64,000 bases of DNA from Incurvaria masculella. Its lineage: Eukaryota; Arthropoda; Insecta; Lepidoptera; Incurvariidae. The position numbers and the translations under genes were made by a program. Each line of letters starts with the position of its first letter. The stretch's first letter is position 1. The stretch spans positions 21,780,001-21,844,000 of the forward strand of contig OX335647.2 in NCBI GenBank assembly GCA_946894095.1, in the 5' to 3' direction. A model generated the notes under the pieces. The model saw nothing but the letters and a program-made list of their open reading frames with translations. It was not told where the DNA came from and ran no database searches. Below, piece by piece: positions 23,031 through 56,309 of this stretch.

Positions 23031-24242
23031 TACATAATTTCAAAGATACCAAGGGGTATTAAATTTTTGTATTTCCGATGAAATTACATGAAAATAACTA
23101 GATGTTTTTGAACCTCAAATTAAAGCGATGGTAGTGTCGTGTCCATTAAATACATAAAATTATCAATACATTTTTTTTTTCAATGGAAGCGAAAAACTCT
23201 ACGAAAACCGTTGATTTAAATCAATGAAGAAGACAAAGAAGGGCCGAATGTCAGTGATAAGAGCGATCGAACTATACGCTCTGCAGCGCGGTGTTCGGGG
23301 CAGGGGCAGCGCGGCAGCGGGGAGGCGGCAGAGCGGCGCGGAGCGGCAGCGGCGGCGGCGTGTGCGGAGGCGGTGAGCTGAAACGGGTTTTCGTTCGGAC
23401 GGAAAATGGCAATGCAAGACGCAAGACAGTGCTTGTGTTTGTTTGCAATTATTGAATGCATGTTCCTGTGAACCAATAGAAATCATAATATATAGATAGT
23501 TCTTATTCTATTCACCGAGTTTTCGAATCCGCGGATCAATTCGTGTTATGTCTTAGGTAGTGTGACTATTTTTTTTTGTTTAGCGCGGCATAAATATGGC
23601 GTGTGCCCGACGACGCCCATGGGACTTCGAACTTTTAGGGTGGTTGCGAAAAATAATCATAATCTATAGATAAGTAATATTTCTTTGCACGTTCTTCTTA
23701 TATTCACCGAGTTTTCGAATCCGCGGATCAATTCGTGTTATGTCTCAGGTAGTGTGAAGCGCGGCATAGGTACATATGGCGTGTGCCCGACGAGGTGCCC
23801 GACGACGCCCATGGGATTTCGAACTTTTAGGGGGGCTGCGAAAGCCATGCCAGCCGGCCACTTTCACACCATTTGAAGAAACGCAGGTTGTACTTTGAGG
23901 GAAATGTCGCGGCAGGGTGTCGATGCATAGTTTTTTTTTAGTTTACCCTATAGATAAAGGATCTAGACTTGAGGATTGGTGGGTTCTTATTTTAGGGATG
24001 TCGACAGTGAGTGCGTCCATTCCCTGCCTGTTCCACGTTGAGCGACGGTAAAAAGGGAACGAAGGTACATCGTTATGCAGCTCCAATGAGCATTATCCAT
24101 GTTAGAGACCATGTTAGAGAACACAGAGAGAGACCCTGCTTCGGATTGGGGGGTCTCTAAATACCAGCATGATTTTAAATACATTTAATTAAATTAAACC
24201 AAATAAGTGTAGGAAACATCACAGAATAGGTTTTTTTTTATG
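23031..24242. other. No gene identified; GC-rich patch and a direct duplication
   Basis: A GC-rich patch at 23280-23380 gives 80-95-codon minus-strand ORFs by composition only. The duplication at 23481-23850 is listed separately. The rest shows nothing. Confidence 0.45.
23481..23850. repeat. ~190-bp direct tandem duplication
   Basis: 'ttcaccgagttttcgaatcc' occurs at about 23511 and 23702, and 'ggcgtgtgcccgacga' plus 'cgcccatggga' at about 23598 and 23778. The 'cgaatccgcggatcaat' part is found again near 32138. Confidence 0.8.
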
Positions 24243-24461
24243 TAACGACATGGATGGCTAAAACCGAACTGACCTTCAGATATTAGAGTACCCCACGACG
24301 TGGGAACTAGGTGCCATGCCAGGACCTTCTTTATATTGCTCGGCTACACTGAACTGGATGGAAAACACGGACAATTTTCATTGCCGCTTCGACCACCGTT
24401 CATTCAATGCGATGGTACCAACACGGGCGGGATTAACATAACCCTACTACCTAGTAATTAA
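24243..24461 (-). mobile_element. SINE family S fragment
   Basis: 'gacatggatggctaaaacc', 'ggtgccatgccaggacctt', 'aactggatggaaaacacgg' and 'ccctactacctag' are the reverse complement of the SINE body. The tRNA-like head is missing. Confidence 0.82.
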
Positions 24462-24530
24462 AGACAGTTCTAGGTGGAATCGGCCAGCATGGCACCTAGT
24501 TCGCATGTGGTGTGTTAGGCTCATATCATG

Positions 24531-24696
24531 CTAAGCCCCGGTTGCACGAAGCAACGGCTGAGTTAATCAATGTTCAAACACGTCACTTCTAGTGACCCGC
24601 ATAGAGTACTTCCATACTGTCCACACAAATTAACGTGTTTGATCAGACGTTGACGTTGATTTTGATTTGTTGTCCTTTCGTGCACTGGGCCCTAAG
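24531..24696 (+). mobile_element. CACGAA-type MITE (family C)
   Basis: 166 bp from 'ctaagccccggttgcacgaa' to 'ctttcgtgcactgggccctaag'-type right end. The two ends are imperfect inverted repeats around CACGAA. No ORF. Confidence 0.85.
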
Positions 24697-25397
24697 TTTA
24701 TGCCGTTCGATTAGGTATTTGCGATCCATAGTCAGTAATATAAAAATAACCGTCGCCTTCATAGCCGACAATGGCTGGCTAGGGTAATGAGACAAACTTA
24801 TGCGTATCCTGTGTTTAAAAAGCAGAACTGAAGATTAATTAAACTGCCTAAATTGTTGGAATTTTAAATGAATATGAAGATTTATGGCGTGATTGTTTCA
24901 TTGCAGGAAGATTTCAAAAAAGGTTTGCTTATTAAATTGTGCTTGTGGTTTTTTTTTCGCTTCTTTTGTTTTTGTTTGTTTGTTTCTTTTTGTTTTTTTT
25001 AAATATATTTAAATATATTAAGTATATTATTGTGCGAAACACGGCTTAATAATAATAATAATATTAAATTGTGTTCCGACTTCCGGTTGCACCAAACGAC
25101 AAGTCTCCAACAGATGTCGCTCGCATCAAGCTGTTTTCATTTCCTTTGTTGACACTTTATTTCTACTTTCACAATATTTACATACTCACATATTTCTTAG
25201 TAAATCATGGTAAAGTAAAAACATTCAAGAGAACTTTTTATTTGTCACCCATACGGAGCAGGCAAAATACATTAGAACAAAAATTAATATCAAAAGTTTC
25301 CCGTCTTCGGTAAAACTGAAATATATCAATTGTAATATGATTAAATATGTACAAACTAACTACCCTGAAACAAGAGCAACACTCAAGTTGACACTGC
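24697..25397. other. No gene identified
   Basis: AT-rich with a small AAT microsatellite at about 25047-25063. An 80-codon plus-strand ORF (25071-25313) is unrecognised and unsupported. Confidence 0.4.
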
Positions 25398-25677
25398 TTT
25401 TTAGGGTTCCGTACCCAAAGGGTGAAAACGGAACCCTATTAATAAGCCTCCGCTGTCCGTCCGTCCGTCCGTCTCTCACAGGGCTGTAACAGGTAGACAG
25501 CTGAAATTTTCACAGAGTGTGTATTTATTTAGCCGCTATAACAACAAATAGGTCACATCAAAAAAAATTAAAATTAAAGGTGGCTCCCATACAAAAAACG
25601 TGATTTTTTTATTTTATTTTTTACGATGGTACAGAACCCTTCGTGTGCGAGTCCGACTCGCACTTGGCCGGTTTTTT
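25398..25677 (-). mobile_element. GGGTTCCGTACC interspersed element (copy f)
   Basis: Complete 280-bp copy: 'tttttagggttccgtaccca' to 'cgcacttggccggtttttt', with a short CCGT tract and 'gccgctataacaacaaata'. Confidence 0.92.
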
Positions 25678-25909
25678 CGCCCATACAAGAATGGACATTC
25701 TCCTTTCAATGTCTTAAAAATAAGTCAGTTCCTTGTACAGTATAGAATTATCTTTCAGTTTCTCACGTCAACCAAGCTTCATGTACTTTTTTGAACTTCA
25801 TCATCATCTTTTATATCTAGGGCTATGAGCATCATTGCCATTCCGTGGTGTCCACAACCCGTTATGAACCATCACAACAAACGTTTCCTACCTGCCGGTC
25901 AAAAAGAGT

Positions 25910-25972
25910 GGTCAGTCGATCGGTTTACCGTAAACACCAATTTAGGTGACAACTGGGACTACAGGCTCTGAC
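25910..25972 (-). mobile_element. Fragment of CCCAGCTGTCACCTAAAT MITE
   Basis: 'ggtttaccgtaaacaccaat' and 'ttaggtgacaactgggacta' match the right end of the complete element at 54895-55191. Confidence 0.7.
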
Positions 25973-26200
25973 CTGAAATCATAAGCGCAGAGCGTGTAGG
26001 AATAGGGACACTGAAGAGGCACGGATGCCACCGATTGTCCGGACACGTCTCTGACACTGCAGTTATGTGGAAATCGACCTTTAGTCAGTAAATCGCCAAC
26101 AGTATTGCTTTGATATCGAGTTCGAAACGACTTGTAGTGACGGTTGTTGATGGTCGGTTAACAGATCCGTTGTTTAGGAGCACTATATATATTATTTATG

Positions 26201-26590
26201 CAACCTGACATGGATGGCTAATACCACACAACTACCGTTATGATATTAGCCCAATACACCACATTCCCGAAGGAATTAGGTGCCATTCCAGGACCTACCC
26301 TTTATGAGCATGGCTACATTGAACTGGATGGAAAACACGGACACAATTTTTCATTGCTGCTTCGACCATCTTTTCATCCAATCAAACCTGGCGGGCTTAA
26401 ACTCTACCACCTAGTAGGGGAAGGGGACCTACAGTTTTACACGGATTACGAACCATGGAGCAACTCGCATTCGTGACGAAATGCACTTATCGAACTCAGA
26501 AAGAGAAAGTTGTGCGTGTCGGGCGTGGAATTGAACCCAGCCCTCTGGTACGCTAGGCCAGTCCCCGCGCCACTAGGCTACGAGTCTCTC
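26201..26590 (-). mobile_element. SINE family S, near full length
   Basis: On the minus strand it begins with the tRNA-like head ('ctcgtagcctagtggcgcgg') and runs to 'agccatccatgtcaggttgc'. Its best-preserved segments match the full copy at 16560-16990. Confidence 0.88.
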
Positions 26591-28639
26591 AAAAAGTCTA
26601 TCGGATTTTAAAAATTTTTTTGCATTTGTGGCCTGTGCTGACTGGAAAGTTCTTTATCCTACCTAAGACAGGTAAGACCCCATGGACAATGGTTTTTTAA
26701 CATTATCGAGAAAGTAAATAAACTGTTAACATTGCACTTTATGTGAATGACATTTTCATGCAAGATAAATAAAACTCATCATCATTTCCTTGCAAATATT
26801 GTTTAATGATGGCTGATCATTTGATGTCTTTTGATAAAAAATATGCTACACAATATAATTTCAACAATTACCTACAGCTAAAAGCCTAAATAAATGTACA
26901 GACTTATAGGCACTCCCACTGCAAACACACTTTTGCACGCTCTCAATTATACAATACAGTGTTCTTACCCAATTGTAAATACATGGATTCTTAACCAGAA
27001 ATCCCATGGAAATGTTATAACGATTACAAAGAGTCTTATAGCTTCTGCACCTGTTTCAATAATACATAATGGAATTAAATCAACTTTATAAAAAAATGAT
27101 TTTACCTACACATCAATCGCACATTATCACAAGTAATTATCAAAGGGTTTCTAGCATACCTATTATGACCATAAGTTTAACTATAGTGCTCGGCTCGAGA
27201 TCTGCAACTTTTTTATACAATTATCCGTAAAGCGGCAATTTTATGTTTCAGTTTTAGTAGTCCGTTAGCACATGGACGGTTAATTTAAGAAAGCTTTACA
27301 TATACATTTTATTTCTCTAAGAAGACTTTATTACAATTTATGTACACGCCTCAGCTTATGTGCGTATAAAAAAAAATATCTATATTTTACACTCTTTTAT
27401 GTAGTTGCCTTGCCTTAAGTCTTCAAAAAGATAAAGTGGTGCACAAATGGGACGGTTAGATAGGCATATTTATTCATAATACTGAAAAAACTTAGTAACG
27501 GTAAAAATAATGATCATTTTCATGTAAACTCATTCCATGGATAACTTGGAAACTGAAAATAATTCAATTTTTTTTTTTCTTAAACATTTCTTATCAGTGG
27601 TGAAATAATTGAAGATATTTCTAGCAATATTAATTCCTCACAATGGATTTTTCAAAAAAGAGAAATTGTATTGACATCGGTATCAAAGTATGATTTGACA
27701 CGTTTTTTTAAAGCATCAAAGGAAGCTTCATTGATTTGATAAATTATACAAAATGTGACGAGTAAATCAAACGCTAACCCAAATTCAATGTACACATCTC
27801 TTTCTACAGCTCCGGTTGACATTAAGGTTGTCAATGATTCAATTAGAATGCCTTTATTTAGGAGCACAAATCAGTGAATTAATAAAACAGTTGAATATAT
27901 TGAAGAATCAAAAGTTCGAGCACTAAACTAATGCAATAGGTTTATTTTGGCAATACCCCGAGGAATGAAAACAAAGTGTACATACTTCTCCAATCATAAT
28001 CACAATTCCCTAATGTTACAACTAAATACATACATTCTAAATATTACACAATTCCTATAAATTTAATTTTTACAATAAATAGAACATGTTAAGTAGGTAT
28101 TTTCCGACAAATGATACATCTATTTTCCTGTATAAAAAACTAACAAAATTGTTACATTTTTCTAATGCATTTAAAACCTAATCTCATAAATAATAAGACT
28201 GTACAAAAGTGATCACAAGTACCCAATTCATTTCAACTTAACTCACGTAGATGAGTTGACATAGATCTTCACTTCGAAAACGAATAGCTGTCACACGATT
28301 TTAATACATTGCTCGACACTTAACTAACTATGTATACACCTAAATAAACTATTTGTTCTTTGTGTGTTCAAAACTTGGTGGTTCGCATGTAAATACAAAA
28401 TTAAGTACAAATTGGCAAATATATTTTCTAGCGCTAGCAATTCAAAGCATATTAAAATATACAGGATGGTTCTGGTGAATCTGAGATTAGAGCCCCCCCA
28501 TCCGCTTTGGACTTGTTACTTCGGAAACAAACATAATAAAAATGGTTAAGGATCAAAAATAAATTATTTTCCCTACATATTTGATTACTCTGTAACGCAA
28601 TGAATAGACAACTAAGAACTATGTATAGTCGCATTCAAA
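26591..28639. other. AT-rich DNA, one candidate exon
   Basis: Very AT-rich; apart from the candidate minus-strand exon at 27652-27867 I see no coding and no repeats with clear ends. If bazooka has a long 3' UTR or additional 3' exons they could lie here, but nothing shows it. Confidence 0.4.
27652..27867 (-). CDS. Candidate terminal coding exon, unknown gene
   Basis: A 71-codon minus-strand ORF whose translation looks protein-like (for example EFGLAFDLLVTFCIIYQI and ALKKRVKSYFDTDV) and ends at a TGA. A weak acceptor-like 'aataaag' lies a little before the most protein-like part. I do not recognise the family. No matching upstream exon is visible, so it may be a last exon, a pseudogene fragment or chance. 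AT-rich codon use differs strongly from the GC-rich bazooka exons. Confidence 0.3.
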   Translation of the reverse strand: MLLNKGILIESLTTLMSTGAVERDVYIEFGLAFDLLVTFCIIYQINEASFDALKKRVKSYFDTDVNTISLF

Positions 28640-28814
28640 AGTCCAGTAGCACATTCCAACGCGATTGCTATGAAGCGCTCGCATCGCGCGGAGGTGGAGC
28701 GGGAGGAGGGGATCGCACCGTCCGCGCGGCTTGCGGTAGGACGACCCGCCTGAAGCCCGGACGGGGCGCGCCATATGTGCAAAACAAACCCGACCGTAGG
28801 GTGCTACTGGACTT
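28640..28814 (+). mobile_element. GC-rich MITE with GTCCAGTAGCAC ends (copy 2)
   Basis: Terminal repeats 'agtccagtagcac' and 'gtgctactggact' enclose a GC-rich core shared, inverted, with 15611-15794. Confidence 0.78.
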
Positions 28815-28919
28815 ACGTCGACGATGATACTTGTGCATGTGTTATTGCAATTAATATCATACACAAGGTGAGACTATTTTTTCATGCACAAACATATTCT
28901 TATTCACCAATGAAACCTC

Positions 28920-29473
28920 TTAAGGTGGCCCAACCCGCACAACTCCCCATACAAACGGGGAAAGAAGATCACGCCCATATTTCTTATCAGAGATCCCAAA
29001 TTTTGCTCAAAAGAGCTTTATTTGATCGAACTAGATGTCTGATGACCGTTGGCATTGTTAAAATTGTGTTTGGTTTCCAAGTTATAAGGTCCGAAAGTTC
29101 GAATTTTTCGCGCGTTTTATACAATAACTTTGGTGGTTTATTATGCAATGATTAAGTAATAAAATCTTAAAAAGATTAGTCATCAGACATAGCTTATTTA
29201 ATCAAGATTTATAATCTATTTGGTTTTTGTTCGATTTTTGACTACAGCAGCGGTCGTGGTTTACTTTTAGCTATAAGTCGTTTTGAAATCAAAATTTGCG
29301 TAAATCTTACCAAATCATATACTATGCACAAAGTCTTTTTTGTGAACATGTTGCATCTTCCTCATCATGGAGCCTTTCTTTTTCTTTGAAACAGAGAAGG
29401 TCCCAGAGCGCAACAGCACGGTTTTGTACAGTGCCCCCGAATGAGTTAGTCCCGCCGGGTTGGGCCATCTTAA
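28920..29473 (-). mobile_element. TTAA-flanked MITE (family T, copy B)
   Basis: From TTAAGGTGGCCCAACCCG to GGGTTGGGCCATCTTAA, 554 bp, inverted relative to copy A. One mismatch is visible in the right inverted repeat. The ORFs at 28775-29155 and 29296-29512 are by-products. Confidence 0.9.
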
Positions 29474-29770
29474 ACTGTGAAATGACAGCCTACAGGATAT
29501 ATTTCTAAGCATCTGAAGCTCAAAATAAGTGCTAAAAAAGTAATACAGATCCGCATGTCTTTTGATTTTTTAAAGTATAGATCATTTTGAAATATGAAAT
29601 CGAAGGGGTGCCCATAGCACGTGCTAGAGATTCATAAATCAAACACACACCAATTGAAAATGGGGAAAAAATATACACAAAATACCTATTCATCTCTTGC
29701 GAGCTATATGGCTTTGACATGTATTATATGAACTAAACACTGTTCTACACTGGAATGTTACATACTTTAG

Positions 29771-29831
29771 GGCATTCCAGACCTCCCTTCACTTGGATTC
29801 ACCGGACGCAGCACTCAGGCTGCTGCGTCGG
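29771..29831 (+). CDS. Penultimate coding exon of an unidentified plus-strand gene
   Basis: 61 bp between a TTTAG acceptor and a GGTGAG donor. Read in the frame that continues into the next exon it gives AFQTSLHLDSPDAALRLLRR. It begins by completing a codon split by the previous exon, which I could not find (the 550-bp MITE copy B lies just upstream). The family is not recognised. The support is the match of splice signals, open frame and phase with the following exon. Confidence 0.4.
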
Positions 29832-29938
29832 GTGAGTTCTTATATTTTAGGGTTAGGAATTCGAAAATTTGCATGGAGTTGAATTGTTTTTTGAGTTTCT
29901 GTAACAGTCGAAAGAAATATTTTAATTTTGGTCTCTAG

Positions 29939-30061
29939 TATAACCATAATAATGGACCCTTAGCAGAATCACTCTCAGTGGCCCCACCACTGCAAGCAAA
30001 GCTAATTGGAGTGGATGCAACTGTACTGCAGCAGGTTCAAGCGTCATCAGGGCACATATGA
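29939..30061 (+). CDS. Last coding exon of an unidentified plus-strand gene
   Basis: It begins after a pyrimidine-rich 'ttttggtctctag' acceptor, codes for 40 residues including PPLQAKLIGVDATVLQQVQA, and stops at TGA 30059-30061. The phase (0) matches the end of the exon at 29771-29831 across a 107-bp intron. An AATAAA at about 30434 could serve as poly(A) signal. If real, this gene converges on bazooka with only about 127 bp between the stop codons. The function is unknown; chance is not excluded. Confidence 0.42.
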   Translation, partial: YNHNNGPLAESLSVAPPLQAKLIGVDATVLQQVQASSGHI

Positions 30062-30188
30062 TGATATGAGCTGATGTTTTTCTAGCTAAATCCACCACAC
30101 TTCGTGAAACCCGCGCTCCACGAGGCATCACACCAGTAGATTTTCGGAATCGAACCGAGGCAGGCACGTGGTGATGGCCTCCCCAGTT

Positions 30189-51815
<21,627 letters not shown>

Positions 51816-51947
51816 CTGAAACGGAACACGCGACACGTCAAACACGGACTTTAGCATTAACATGAGTTATAAAAGAGAACTCGGCGGCCAATAATATCTA
51901 AAACAATGTAGAATTTTCCGTTGCTCAGAAAAATCAATAAAACATTT

Positions 51948-52010
51948 TTTTTAACCGAAAAAAAGGAGGAGGTTCTCAATTCGTCGGAATCTTTTTTTTT
52001 ATGTAAGTTC
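51948..52010 (+). repeat. 'ggaggaggttctcaattcgt' repeat, copy 1
   Basis: 'aaaggaggaggttctcaatt' and 'cgtcggaatctttttttt' recur at 57130-57182. This short segment is common in lepidopteran genomes as the end of a dispersed element (recollection, not searched). Confidence 0.65.
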
Positions 52011-52587
52011 ACCGATCACTCGAAGACCCCTGAACAGATTTGGAAAATTATTTTTTTGTTCGAAAGGATATAATTTCTAGTTGGTCCCATATTCTTTTTT
52101 AAGTTAAAACTTTTGGACGCATAAACATGAATAAAACAATGGAAACCGAGGTATAAGAAATGTTACAATAACTATTTATGTGCAGCCGTTATATATACTT
52201 CGTACTAAAATCGTGGAGCTTCGATCTCTAACACGGAGCATGTGTCAGCACGTGTCAGCGTGGCCGGCCATGCGTCGCTGAACGAAGGGCCCGTTCAATG
52301 TCAAAGCGGCTATAAAACGCTTCACCAGCTTTACCGCCTGGCGTTCGACCCAGGATCTAAATCTATCCTCATAAGGGCTCCTCCATACTGCTGCAGAATT
52401 TAAGCGAACCATCGAAGAGAACGTTTTCTAGTGGATTGAACCGATGCTACTTTGTTCGTAGCAGATATATTCTTTGGTAGCAGTTACATGACGCACGCAC
52501 GCGAGTTACAAATCACTTATCGTAATTTCGCTGAGCTCTTCGAGACCACAGGTTTACACCATTTTATTTAGTAGGCATTTGAGGAAT
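52011..52587. other. No gene identified
   Basis: Upstream of baz exon 1. No ORF or repeat that I can define. Confidence 0.4.
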
Positions 52588-52728
52588 ACACTAAATCGCC
52601 CGTCCATGGAATGAAATATTTGTGTAGAAATATAGATATAATAATATATATTATATCTATATATAATAAATGTGTTGAAAAGATGTATCTACACGGATAT
52701 AACATCCCATGGACAGGCGATTTAGTGT
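52588..52728. mobile_element. 140-bp palindromic MITE
   Basis: 'cactaaatcgcccgtccatgg' arms (CACTAAATCGCC perfect, then CCATGG) enclose an almost pure AT centre with its own 'atatagatataataatata' / 'atatctatat' hairpin. Confidence 0.8.
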
Positions 52729-52796
52729 TTGTTAGTTAGTAAGCGATACAATAAGAAAATGTATTCTTGAGCGCCATTTCATTTCAATCTTCGCGT

Positions 52797-52942
52797 ACAG
52801 TCGTTCCCTTTGGAACCTATACACTGGAAATAGAGACAAACTCGAGATCTCTTTCCGTTATATTGACGCCAAGCATAGAGTAAAGGGGACACTAGGAACT
52901 GTTTCTCCTCTCAGTGTATAGATTTGAAAGTAAACGACTGTA
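52797..52942. mobile_element. MITE with ACAGTCGTTCCC ends, copy 1
   Basis: 'tacagtcgttccctttggaa' at the left, 'gaaagtaaacgactgta' at the right, plus paired 'ctatacactgga' / 'tcagtgtatag' segments. Confidence 0.78.
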
Positions 52943-53329
52943 CTGCAGAATTGTTTCACCCCTTTGCGAGACGGGTCTAGCCCAGTGCAGAGTAGGTAAA
53001 TATAGTAAAAAAAGCGTACCTCTTAAATGCCTGCTTTATTCAATGACGCAAACCTGTGAAAACGAAGCGCTCAACGAAACGATACATGATTTATAACTCG
53101 TATTAGGGCCTCACTCAGTTCCCAGCATGCACTATTTATACCGCCTTATCATTCATTGTCCGTCGCATGTCGCACTGTCTCACCGAATTGGCTATATGTG
53201 TGCGGTTGAAGCCTTTGTTTAGTGTCGATCTAGCCAATTTTCGACCACATGTGAGCATGTGGTTTGATAGTATAAATGCTATAGGTTTTGTGGATAGGTT
53301 GAAAATCAATAGGATGTACTACCTGCAGA

Positions 53330-53560
53330 GCTATTGCCCCAAAAATACAACCTGGGGTTCTTCAAGCGTGGTGTCAAGAAGCAACTGGCCGGCCGACATG
53401 GTTTTTGCAGTCCCCGTGAAAGTTCAGAAGCCCATGGGTGTCGTCGGGCAACTCTGAGGTGAGAGCAGTACAGCATATGCCGCGCTTTACACAAATATAT
53501 ACTTAGTTTCGGTTCTGCGCAGCCGCTTGCGCTTGGAGGGGACCGGACAAGAAGATCCAC
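53330..53560. repeat. Dispersed repeat fragments
   Basis: Shares 'gcccatgggtgtcgtcgggc' with 35380-35420 and 'ggttctgcgcagccgcttgc' (inverted) with 46020-46050. The ORFs across it are by-products. Confidence 0.55.
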
Positions 53561-54002
53561 CCCGCCAATTATAGAGTTAACTTAGATCGTTTCAGGTGAT
53601 AGAGCGCACTAACGCATTACATGCGCAATGCGTGTGGCCTTGAGATTCGTTTTTTTTTTCAAATACCGCTCGAACGACCGTTGGCACATCCATTAAGCGT
53701 GCATAAATACACACACATTCATAACCCACCTGTATCTTAAGTCTGTGTGTGCGGTATTTGAATATTAGACGCACCTTGACGGACCTTCAAATAAACGGCG
53801 TGAATAATCTGTGGCTCTAAATCCGAAGAACCTTATATGTAAGAAACACAGAGCGCAGATTCAACATAGTGCTGGTTTCAAATGACTTCTACGGGACCAA
53901 GCTCCGAGCGGGCGTGGGGTTTCTCGAGGAAAACGCCAGCTGTGTATAGAGAGCTATACGTTTAAAATGGACGCTATCGCCGCCATGGTTGTGCAGCCGT
54001 AC

Positions 54003-54116
54003 CTGCTTCCTCTGGCGTTGCCTGATGGCCGCCTGTTTGGCCAGCTTCTTCCAGCGAGGCGGCGCGACCGGCGGCGCGTCAGGAGGCGCATCACGAACGC
54101 TCACTCGCACTATCAT
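54003..54116 (-). CDS. Candidate first coding exon upstream of baz exon 1
   Basis: Thirty-eight codons from ATG 54116: MIVRVSVRDAPPDAPPVA, then PPRWKKLAKQAAIRQRQRKQ, ending in phase 0 at CAG/GTACGG. A stop lies a few codons upstream in frame, so the ATG is the likely start. The phase would fit joining to baz exon 1 at 51815, but the sequence is not the canonical Par-3 start (a MKVTVCFG-type strand) and I do not recognise it. It may be an alternative baz start, part of another gene, or chance. Confidence 0.35.
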
Positions 54117-54439
54117 CACTTCACATCACTATACTACACGGTACATGCCTACTCGTTTGGCGCCAACTCCAAACCGCAGCAGTACCATGGTTCGTTACGC
54201 ACGGGTCGATTTCATGGAATATCGTCGGTATTGTTTCCTATTATAACGAATATTTATAACATGACTCCGTTTAAACACATATTGGGTTTGATTAAGTGTG
54301 TTCAAAGTTCGACTTTCAGGTATTTTCGAGTCTAACAACGAGGCACCGCCTATTCTCCTCCACTTCAGCCCGGCTTGCGGTCTGGTGACTGATGTACGTG
54401 GCTAGCACTGTGCTGTCATCTGCGCAGCAATTAATGTCG

Positions 54440-54687
54440 CCCAAATTGAGCAGGTCATTTAATTTGCGGAACAAAATCGTTCTATTGCGCTTTGGAACTG
54501 TCTCTCTTTTAAAGAAAAAGACAGTCTTCGTTATGAGAAGTATGCAACGCGTCCACAATGCCAATGGTCATCGAACATCTAGTTTGATCAAATAAATCGT
54601 TTTGTGTATAATATTGGATCTCCGACCAGAAATGTGCGCATCTACTTTCCACGTTTGTATGGGTAGTTTAGCGGGAAGGCCCACCTA
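54440..54687 (+). mobile_element. Internally deleted family T MITE (copy G)
   Basis: 'tctattgcgctttggaactg', 'aatgccaatggtcatcgaac' and 'gcgggaaggcccaccta' keep the family T order, but the middle 300 bp and the left end are missing. The most diverged copy. Confidence 0.75.
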
Positions 54688-54894
54688 AGTGCACAATACC
54701 TGAGCTATGCCGCATGAAGTGGGAGACAGGTTAAAGTACCTAAGTGGTACCTCCCCGCATGCGAAAATCATTGCATCACACTCGCCTATCACTAATTTTT
54801 CGCGATGACTCGGATCGACAAAGGCCAACACGATTCAACTAGCTGGATAATGCCTATAACACGTAAGTTGTCTAGAAACTGCGATCAGAGCCGC

Positions 54895-55191
54895 TAGTCC
54901 CAGTTGTTACCTAAACTTGCGTTACCAAAACCTCGAAGTTCCGTAAAAATGTGAAACTCCATACAAGTTTTTACTATATATTCTGTGGTTTTAATTCTTC
55001 AAGCTGTCCAAATTCAAACTCGGACTTCTGATTTGTATGAAAACGCGGAGTCGGCGTAAACGGCAACGTTGAGTGAGATGTCAAATCAAACTCGGAGTCG
55101 CCAATGTCAGTTCGTTCAATTTCTCCATACATTTGAAAAAGCCAGTAGATCGGTTTGCCGTAAACGCCAATTTAGGTGACAGCTGGGACTA
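54895..55191. mobile_element. 297-bp MITE with TAGTCCCAGCTG ends
   Basis: 'tagtcccagttgttacctaa' at the left; 'tttaggtgacagctgggacta' type at the right. Fragments lie at 25910-25972 and about 11390-11480. Confidence 0.8.
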
Positions 55192-56309
55192 CAGGCTCAG
55201 CAACGCCGAGCCGCCGCCGTTCCAACCGTGCTCTCCGATTAACGCGCGACTAGTCAGGCCATCTGTCGCTGCAGACCTGACCGTGACATTGTGCACGCAT
55301 CACATGTCTAATAAGGTCGAGCTGGTCGGGCAATGCTGTGTAATTTGTGCCCGGCCGAACGTGTGATTCGAGATATTATCCTATTTGCACAAGGTTTTGA
55401 GTTTTATTTCCCAAGCGAAACTGTGAACATAAAGTTCACAGTTAAACAATAATAATCAAGTTTAGATGCACAATTACGTGCGTTCGTAATTAAAACAATG
55501 TTTTTTCCTTTCCATCAGGATGTAGGATTACGATCTCTAAAAATTAACACTTCTGACAAAAATACCGATTTACTATTTAAACCTATTGTAGAATGTGAGT
55601 ATACCTAATTTAATTTAATAACATAACTAATATTTTTGCAATTAAATTTTGATCTCTAGTTTAATGAGAACTAAGTTTCTAATCTATGGTTTATATCCTG
55701 TTACTTACAAATTTTGCTTACTAAACTAATATCTACGAATTTAAATAAAGAGAATAATTCCAACACATTTGCCTAGTTCTTCCGTATTCCTGACAGCTAG
55801 CCAAAAGTCCTGACAGATGGTAACCCTACCCGGATGGTTCTATATACAGCCATAGATATGTACAGCCTTCTTATTCTGTGATGTAGCTCGAGTGGTAGAG
55901 ATCCAGACCTTTTCAAACAGATCGTAGGAATAACACGCTCGCGTAAATCACATTTTACCGGGCTCCACTCGGGTGAATGTCCAAAACAAAATCGACACGA
56001 GTGGAGCCGGGAACCTCAACTACTAAAATATACATGTATTTTAGTAGACCAATGTCTTTTAGGATCTCAATACCGATGCAGTATTGAAAATATTCTAAAG
56101 TTAGACGATAACTTGGCAGCATCGTAAAAATAACAATACGTTCGTAGCTAGTTCACCTTGACAAAACTGTTCATGCGGAGGATTCAATAGATTAGGTAAA
56201 TATGACTTTGCGATGCATTCAGCTTTGCCTAGTTTAGTCCATCCGTTGCAGGCTCAATGGCTTCAAAATTAGCATTTATTTATGGAACACCAAATAATAA
56301 AAAAAACCA
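55192..56309. other. No gene identified; small repeats
   Basis: Holds a 'gtgaacataaagttcac' hairpin at about 55424-55440 and a fragment at 55985-56045 ('gagtggagccgggaacctca', 'atatacatgtattttagtag') that recurs at 57425-57490. Confidence 0.4.

Noticed and set aside
28775..29155. 126-codon plus-strand ORF
   Set aside because: Spans the edge of one MITE and the inside of another (family T copy B); equivalent ORFs occur in the other copies.
29922..30167. 81-codon minus-strand ORF just after the baz stop
   Set aside because: Lies opposite the plus-strand terminal exon and beyond the in-frame baz stop; no acceptor or homology.
53167..53457. 96-codon plus-strand ORF
   Set aside because: Overlaps dispersed repeat fragments shared with 35.4 kb and 46.0 kb; no protein features.
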